Source of the DNA: JANOGU01 sp031406135
GTDB taxonomy: Bacteria > Pseudomonadota > Alphaproteobacteria > Rhodobacterales > Rhodobacteraceae
DNA length: 22,568 nucleotides
Direction of reading: 5' to 3'
Assembly: GCA_031406135.1 (NCBI GenBank)
Contig: JANOGU010000269.1
Coordinates: 1-22,568 of the forward strand
In this document: positions 16,241 to 22,568 of the stretch, piece by piece
Layout: each line of letters starts with the position of its first letter
Numbering within the stretch: position 1 is the stretch's first letter
Notes under the pieces: generated by a model
What the model was told of the DNA's origin: nothing
What the model saw: only the letters and a program-made list of their open reading frames with translations
Database searches by the model: none
Translations under genes and position numbers: made by a program

Positions 16241-16929
16241 CGGAAGGCGAGTTGCGCGTGGCGATGGTGGCGACCTGCCGCAGGATGAACGCCACCGGGA
16301 TCAACCAGGGCACGGCGGGGAACCTGTCGGCGCGGCTGGAGGACCGCTTCCTCATCACGCCCTCGTCGCTGCCCTACGACAGGATGGAACCCGGTGACAT
16401 CGTCGAGATGGGCTTCGACGGCACCTATCTGGGCCGCCGCCCGTCGTCGGAATGGCGCTTCCACCGCGACATCCTGAAGGCACGGGGGGAGGTGAACGTA
16501 GTGCTGCACTGCCATTCGCTCTATGCCACCTCGGTCGCCTGCCACCAACGCACGATCCCGGCGTTTCACTACATGGTGGGGGTCATGGGCGGCAACACGC
16601 TGCGCTGCGCGGCCTACGCGACCTTCGGCACGCAGGCGCTGTCGGATGCGGCGATTGCCGCCTTGGAGGGGCGGATGGCCTGTCTCCTCGGCCAGCACGG
16701 CCAGATCAGCCTCGGCACGACGCTGGACGCGGCCCTGTCGATGGCGGTGGAGGTGGAGACGCTGGCGCGGATATACCAGCAGGCGCTGGCCCTCGGCGAG
16801 CCGCCGGTGCTGTCGGACGCGGAAATGGAGCGGGTGATCGGGCAGATGACCCGGATGGGCTACGGCCTGGGGCCGGAGCCGGAGGGGGAGGGGGACGTGG
16901 CGAGGGTGCGGGCGGCAGGGCTCCCCTGA
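16237..16929 (+). CDS. Class II aldolase (L-fuculose-phosphate aldolase-like)
   Basis: A 230-residue zinc-dependent class II aldolase/adducin-family protein. The metal and catalytic residues align by position with E. coli FucA: Glu72 (SSEWRFH), His91 and His93 (LHCHSLYAT), His154 (LGQHGQ). GTAGNLSARL near 26-35 is the substrate phosphate loop. It would split a phosphorylated ketose to dihydroxyacetone phosphate and an aldehyde. Last gene of the operon: 21 nt separate its stop from the convergent Fic stop, and no terminator is seen in this gap. No transporter, isomerase or intact regulator lies in the window. Confidence 0.9.
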   Translation: MTEGELRVAMVATCRRMNATGINQGTAGNLSARLEDRFLITPSSLPYDRMEPGDIVEMGFDGTYLGRRPSSEWRFHRDILKARGEVNVVLHCHSLYATSVACHQRTIPAFHYMVGVMGGNTLRCAAYATFGTQALSDAAIAALEGRMACLLGQHGQISLGTTLDAALSMAVEVETLARIYQQALALGEPPVLSDAEMERVIGQMTRMGYGLGPEPEGEGDVARVRAAGLP

Positions 16930-16950
16930 AAGCCGGTCGGTCCGCCCATG

Positions 16951-18099
16951 TCATGCCAGGATGTCGAGAAGTGCGGGGAAGGCGTAAAGCCCTGCGGCAC
17001 GACCGGACGGAGGCTTCCAGACCTCCAGGATGCCGCCTGCGACCATCGCGTTTGTCAGGGCGTTGGCGGTCTCCTTCGGGATTCCGGCATCGCGCGTGAA
17101 ACGGCTGTTGCGAAAGACCGGATTGGCGAAGATGAAGTTCACCGCCTCGACCGACCATCGCGACCTCAGCGCGTCACGAAGGTGCGCACGGGTCTCCTGG
17201 TAGAATGCCTCGATTCTGCCAACCACGTCGATGTTTCTCTGGGCCTGGGAGTCCAGCGCATTCAGGAAGAACAGGCTCCAGCCGGTCCAATCGCCTTGGG
17301 CCGATACCTGACGCAGACGTTCCACATATTCGTCCTTGTGGTCCTCGAAGTAGTCGCTGACGAAGAAGTGTGGTGCGCCAAGGACGCCGCCCTTCCACAG
17401 CATCAATGGAATCAGGATCCGGCCGACGCGCCCGTTACCGTCTTCGAACGGGTGAAGTGCCTCGAACTCCGCATGCGCGATGGCGGTGCGCAGGACCGGC
17501 TGGCTTGACGGATCGCGCATGTAGGCGATGAGGTTGGCCATGGCGGGAGGCAGGGCCTCAGGGGAGATCGGAATGAATTCGATGAGACGCCGACGCCGAT
17601 CACCAATGTAGTTCTGTTGGTGCTTGTATTCTCCAGGGCGTTTGTCAGTACCGCGGCCTGCCGCGAGAAGCGTCCTGTGAGCCGTGCGGATCAGGTGCTC
17701 GGACAGGTCGTAGCCATCGCGCAACTGGATTTCGGCCTGTTTTAGGGCGCGCGCGTAGAGCGCAACTTCGCGCGTGTCGTCGCGCGCGTTGGAAGGCAGT
17801 CCGGCTGCATCAGCGTCGGCTTCCAGGCGCAGAACCTCCTCCAGTGTGGAAATCGTGCCCTCCATACGCGACGACACGACGGCGTCCTTTGCGCGCAGCG
17901 GCGCGAGGAGAAGCTCGCTGTTCGGAAGTCCGCGGAGCATCGTGTCGAAGCGGGTCAGGCTTGCGACGGTTCGCGTCAGCGGGTTGAGAATTGCCGCAAG
18001 GTCCAGATCGCGAGGCGGGAATGCGCCATGATGGTACGAAACCGCGGTTGAAGCGTCGTAGGCGACGTTGCGTATGAGAATTTCGGTTCTGCTGCTCAC
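16951..18099 (-). CDS. Fic family protein (putative AMP transferase, class II self-inhibited)
   Basis: A protein of about 382 residues. HPFEDGNGRVGR at 216-227 is the complete Fic active-site motif (catalytic His and the Asp/Asn/Gly/Arg set). SSRMEG at 76-81 matches the inhibitory helix motif [S/T]xxxE[G/N] placed before the Fic core, so it is class II. YHHGAFPP near the front and a winged-helix-like C-terminus (FTRDAGIPKETANALTNAMV, then GILEVW) are typical of the large soluble Fic proteins. Such enzymes usually attach AMP to proteins. The start is uncertain: GTG at 18099 is taken, but its AAGGA site is only 2 nt away; TTG 18171 has no site. The upstream region is AT-rich compared with the rest, suggesting horizontal transfer. 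Catalytic residues are all intact. Confidence 0.88.
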   Translation of the reverse strand: MSSRTEILIRNVAYDASTAVSYHHGAFPPRDLDLAAILNPLTRTVASLTRFDTMLRGLPNSELLLAPLRAKDAVVSSRMEGTISTLEEVLRLEADADAAGLPSNARDDTREVALYARALKQAEIQLRDGYDLSEHLIRTAHRTLLAAGRGTDKRPGEYKHQQNYIGDRRRRLIEFIPISPEALPPAMANLIAYMRDPSSQPVLRTAIAHAEFEALHPFEDGNGRVGRILIPLMLWKGGVLGAPHFFVSDYFEDHKDEYVERLRQVSAQGDWTGWSLFFLNALDSQAQRNIDVVGRIEAFYQETRAHLRDALRSRWSVEAVNFIFANPVFRNSRFTRDAGIPKETANALTNAMVAGGILEVWKPPSGRAAGLYAFPALLDILA

Positions 18100-18241
18100 A
18101 ATCCTTGTTGTGCCATTGATGTTGCACTCAAGCAAGGTTGTGTTTTGGAATGTATGAATTCCTACGCACAAGTAGTTTTGAGTCGGCCTGTCCGATCTCT
18201 ACGTATTTTGAGTGCCGTGAGCCCTTGGTGACTGCACACAA

Positions 18242-18267
18242 AGGCCCCGGCGTTTCCTCCGGGGCCT
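18242..18267 (-). terminator. Intrinsic terminator of pnp
   Basis: Bases 18242-18250 pair with 18259-18267 (9 bp) around an 8-nt loop. On the minus strand the stem is followed by TTTGTGTG, and it begins 31 nt after the pnp stop. This is the most standard terminator in the window. The remaining 18100-18241 stretch, upstream of the Fic gene, is AT-rich, with TTTTGAGT repeated near 18176 and 18207. I see no clear promoter boxes. Confidence 0.8.
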
Positions 18268-18298
18268 CTGGTTCAGCACTGTCGGACTGGAGGCGCTC

Positions 18299-20440
<2,142 letters not shown>

Positions 20441-20667
20441 GTGGTTTTTTCCTCGGAGAACCCGGCCCATGCCGGTGCCCTCCACATCTGGCGGCCCCAT
20501 TGCCGCCGCCCCAATCCTGCGCATGTGCCCGGGGCCAGGGGCGTCACGTCTCAGATGGGCGGGGCGCATACAGCAATCAGGGGGGATTGGAAAGCGGGGC
20601 GTGTCAGAACAGCGCCTATGCCCTGGGGTCGCCCCTCACCTGGCGGCAATCCGCCCCCGACCCACCG

Positions 20668-20736
20668 CTCATCAAGCCCTTGCGGGCTTTCCTCGCTTGC
20701 GCCGCAGCCGAGGAAAGCCCGCAAGGGCTTGATGAG
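20668..20736. repeat. Dispersed inverted repeat, copy 4 (28-bp perfect stem)
   Basis: Bases 20668-20695 are the exact reverse complement of 20709-20736, with a 13-nt loop. Arms are identical to copy 2. It lies 73 nt past the rpsO stop on the minus strand and after its own terminator, upstream of pnp. Confidence 0.95.
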
Positions 20737-20759
20737 GCGTGTCCAGGGCGCAAACGCAA

Positions 20760-20787
20760 GACGCCCGCGCCTTGCGGCACGGGCGTC
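20760..20787 (-). terminator. rpsO terminator with GCAA tetraloop
   Basis: On the minus strand GACGCCCGTGCC pairs with GGCGCGGGCGTC (12 bp, one wobble), closed by a GCAA (GNRA) loop, 22 nt past the rpsO stop. The following TTGCGTTTGCG is partly T-rich. It probably ends rpsO transcripts, at least in part. Confidence 0.75.
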
Positions 20788-20809
20788 ACCCTGCACACGG
20801 AAACGAGGA

Positions 20810-21079
20810 TCAGCGGCGCAGGCCGAGCCGGGCGATCAGCGCGGCGTAGCGCGCCTCGTCCTTCTTCTTCAGGTAGTCCAGCAGCTTGCGGCGCTGCGCG
20901 ACCTGCATCAGGAGGCCGCGGCGGGAATGGTTGTCCTTGACGTGCATCTTGAAATGCTCGGTCAGGGTGGCGATGCGGCTCGACAGGATCGCGACCTGCA
21001 CCTCGGGCGAGCCGGTGTCGCCTTCCTTGGTGCCGTAGTCCTTGATCAGCTTCGCCTTGGCTTCGACAGTGATCGACAT
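20810..21079 (-). CDS. rpsO: 30S ribosomal protein S15
   Basis: An 89-residue S15 protein that binds the central domain of 16S rRNA early in 30S assembly. GDTGSPEVQVA, HFKMHVKDNHSRRGLL and RRKLLDYLKKKD, then YAALIARLGLRR are the family blocks, and length is standard. An AAGGAG site 8 nt upstream supports the ATG at 21079. It precedes pnp as in most proteobacteria. Confidence 0.98.
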   Translation of the reverse strand: MSITVEAKAKLIKDYGTKEGDTGSPEVQVAILSSRIATLTEHFKMHVKDNHSRRGLLMQVAQRRKLLDYLKKKDEARYAALIARLGLRR

Positions 21080-21384
21080 CGGATGGCTCCTTTTTGGTTT
21101 GGGTGACGGCACAGGCCGGGATGTCGTCCAGCGAGGCCCTTCCCCGGCGGACCGGGGACGCGCGCCCTTAGCGGATCGCGGGCGCGAAGGGAAGCGGCTT
21201 TGCGCCCGCGGCCGGCAGCGCCGGGTCCTGCGTCTTCCCCGCATTGCGGAAAAGGCGGCGCATTTGCCCTGCCGTTGCCACGCTTCGCCCGGCAAGCCCG
21301 CCCGGCGCTCCCCGGAATGTTCAGGAATCCCCCCTAACCTTGACCGCAGGCGGGTGCAGGCCCGCGCGGGGAACGGGGGCGGCG
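21080..21384. other. Divergent intergenic region between rpsO and the RTX gene
   Basis: This 305-nt region must hold promoters for rpsO (minus) and the RTX gene (plus). A 7-bp hairpin, TCCCCGG/CCGGGGA around CGGA, lies at 21141-21158 in the likely rpsO leader, where S15 self-control sites occur in other bacteria. TTGACC near 21339 could be part of a -35 box, but no matching -10 box is evident. No gene is seen. Confidence 0.5.
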
Positions 21385-22380
21385 ATGTGGGCCTTGCTGG
21401 GACTTCTGGGCACGCTGGCGGCGGGGTTCGTCGCCGATGCCGTATTGACGACCAGGGATCGGGACGACGACGACGACCCGGACGATCCCGACGCGCAGGA
21501 CGCCGATGCCGGGGACACGGCGCCCGCGACGGGCGACCTTCTCGACTGGGCGGCCGAAGGCCAGACGGTGACCGGAACCGATGCCGCCGAGATCCTCGAA
21601 GGCGGCGGCGGGGCGGATACGCTGCACGGCATGGGCGGGGCGGACCAGATGCTGGGCCGCGACGGCCACGACGTGCTGCACGGCGAGGCCGGGGACGACC
21701 GGCTCCACGGCGGCGCCGGCGACGACAGGCTGCGTGGCGGTGCGGACGACGACACCCTGCACGGCGAGGACGGGTCCGACCGGCTGCATGGTGGCGGCGG
21801 CGCGGACTGGCTCGCCGGGCACGAGGGCGACGACCGGCTGGACGGCGCGGCCGGAGACGACACGCTGCTCGGCGGCGGCGGGGCGGATACGCTGGCCGGC
21901 GGCACTGGCGACGATTGGCTGGCCGGGGGCGAGGGCGAGGACAGCCTTGCCGGGGGCGACGGCGCCGATCAGGTCGACGGCGGGGCCGGGAACGACCGGC
22001 TCTCCGGGTCGGGGGCCGGCCTGCCGGACGCTTTCGCCGACACGCTGAACGGCGGCGAAGGGGACGACAGCCTGTCGCTCGGCCGCGGCGACCTCGGCCA
22101 TGGCGGCGACGGCGCCGACCGCTTCGAACTGGCCGACTGGGCCGATGCGCCGGAGGGCGAGGTGGCGCAGATCGCCGACTACGACCCGGCACAGGACGAG
22201 ATCGTGCTGATCTACGACAGCGCCGCCCACCCCGACCCGCAGGTCAGCGTCGAAACCGACGAGGCCACCGGCCTCGCCACCGTCCGGGTCGACGGCCTGC
22301 CGGTGGCCGAGGTGGCAGGTGGGGCTGGGCTGACGGCCGAGGCGATCCGCCTCGTTCCGACGATGCCGCAAGCAGCCTGA
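21385..22380 (+). CDS. RTX-type calcium-binding protein with N-terminal membrane segment
   Basis: A 331-residue acidic protein. Residues 1-21 (MWALLGLLGTLAAGFVADAV) form a hydrophobic N-terminal anchor. Residues 26-43 are Asp-rich. Residues 72-245 carry many RTX nonapeptides of the form GGxGxDxLx (GGAGDDRLH, GGGGADTLA and others), which fold into a calcium beta-roll. The C-terminal third includes IADYDPAQDEIVLIYD, the block that usually closes such proteins in this family. RTX proteins normally leave by a type I secretion system with a C-terminal signal; the N-terminal hydrophobic segment and lack of T1SS genes nearby leave the route open. The ATG at 21385 is chosen because the hydrophobic start follows; no strong ribosome site is seen. 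The frame remains open upstream without coding look. Confidence 0.85.
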   Translation: MWALLGLLGTLAAGFVADAVLTTRDRDDDDDPDDPDAQDADAGDTAPATGDLLDWAAEGQTVTGTDAAEILEGGGGADTLHGMGGADQMLGRDGHDVLHGEAGDDRLHGGAGDDRLRGGADDDTLHGEDGSDRLHGGGGADWLAGHEGDDRLDGAAGDDTLLGGGGADTLAGGTGDDWLAGGEGEDSLAGGDGADQVDGGAGNDRLSGSGAGLPDAFADTLNGGEGDDSLSLGRGDLGHGGDGADRFELADWADAPEGEVAQIADYDPAQDEIVLIYDSAAHPDPQVSVETDEATGLATVRVDGLPVAEVAGGAGLTAEAIRLVPTMPQAA

Positions 22381-22432
22381 CCGCGCTGCGTGCGCGCCGT
22401 TAACCGGCAACGACTCCCTAACAAACGGCACA

Positions 22433-22568
22433 CTACACGACTCTCTGTTTGCCGAGTGTTTTCGGGAGGTTGATCCACTCGGCCAGGGTTTCGGGGTGGT
22501 TGGATCGGAGCCGGTTGCGCAGGAAGGTGAAGCCGGTGCGGAAGTAGGACCTTGCGAGGTATCCGTGG
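22433..22568 (-). CDS. 3' end of an unidentified ORF (partial)
   Basis: The minus frame from the window edge to TAG at 22433-22435 reads HGYLARSYFRTGFTFLRNRL, then RSNHPETLAEWINLPKTLGK and QRVV. It reads like protein, with basic and aromatic residues as in many transposases, but 44 residues are too few to name it. Codon use is less GC-rich in the third position than in the neighbours. It is convergent with the RTX gene, 52 nt away. Confidence 0.4.
   Translation of the reverse strand, partial: HGYLARSYFRTGFTFLRNRLRSNHPETLAEWINLPKTLGKQRVV

Larger units (their letters stand above)
20441..20809 (-). other. rpsO-pnp intergenic region and pnp leader
   Basis: This 369-nt gap carries, in the direction of transcription, the rpsO terminator hairpin (20760-20787), dispersed repeat copy 4 (20668-20736), and about 227 nt of leader before pnp. 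In E. coli this gap holds the rpsO terminator and the RNase III hairpin through which PNPase controls itself; here the long perfect stem of copy 4 could play a similar part (inference). No ORF in it looks real. Confidence 0.65.

Noticed and set aside
21595..22130. RTX repeats as a tandem DNA repeat element
   Set aside because: The repetition is at protein level. At DNA level the units vary too much for a recent tandem array.
21042..22403. A long Arg-rich open frame overlapping the RTX gene in another frame
   Set aside because: The translation is a repeated Arg/Gly shadow of the RTX repeats, while the 21385 frame gives regular GGxGxDxLx units.

Overview
The window looks like chromosomal DNA from a GC-rich alphaproteobacterium, most likely of the Rhodobacteraceae/Paracoccaceae group. 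Pointers are the very high GC at third codon positions, a short 5' end that reads as the tail of crotonyl-CoA carboxylase/reductase, a stand-alone Lrp ligand-binding protein just before trpB, a CP4-like AroA, and an accD-folC pair. The assignment rests on protein families recognised by eye; no database search was possible.

Layout. 1-95: tail of a ccr-like gene. 523-2408: a RecD/UvrD-like helicase and a small Lrp ligand-binding protein. 2409-3518: a scarred stretch holding a broken Phd/YefM antitoxin, a chimeric relic made of the start of trpB joined to the end of the Lrp gene, and a secreted protein of unknown function. 3519-4751: trpB. 4922-6477: two exported PepSY-like proteins with poly-aspartate tails (one with 55 Asp in a row), followed by a two-TM LuxR-type regulator. 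6485-13257, all on the minus strand: two NYN-domain proteins, accD-folC (4-nt overlap), trmB, aroA and cmk, i.e. fatty-acid, folate, aromatic and nucleotide metabolism plus tRNA modification. 13367-14129: a frameshifted RidA-family gene and the tails of two genes pointing away from each other, both cut at about 14040. 14229-16929: a tightly coupled sugar operon (P-loop kinase, FGGY kinase, class II aldolase). 16951-18099: a Fic protein with lower GC upstream. 18299-21079: the rpsO-pnp pair on the minus strand. 21385-22380: an RTX-type calcium-binding protein. The last 136 bases hold the 3' end of an unidentified minus-strand ORF.

A family of long inverted repeats runs through the window in four copies (2039-2115, 9467-9535, 14136-14215, 20668-20736). 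Each arm is about 28 nt, nearly identical between copies, and itself holds a small hairpin (AAGCCC-TTGC-GGGCTT followed by a short pyrimidine run). Every copy lies a short way downstream of a stop codon, one of them in the rpsO-pnp gap. They look like dispersed, two-way terminator or RNA-processing elements.

The candidates most worth following are (i) the dispersed nested hairpin family, (ii) the poly-Asp PepSY pair with its membrane LuxR regulator as a possible envelope sensing module, and (iii) three well-preserved genome scars: the trpB/Lrp chimera, the divergent gene pair beheaded by one deletion, and the frameshifted RidA gene.
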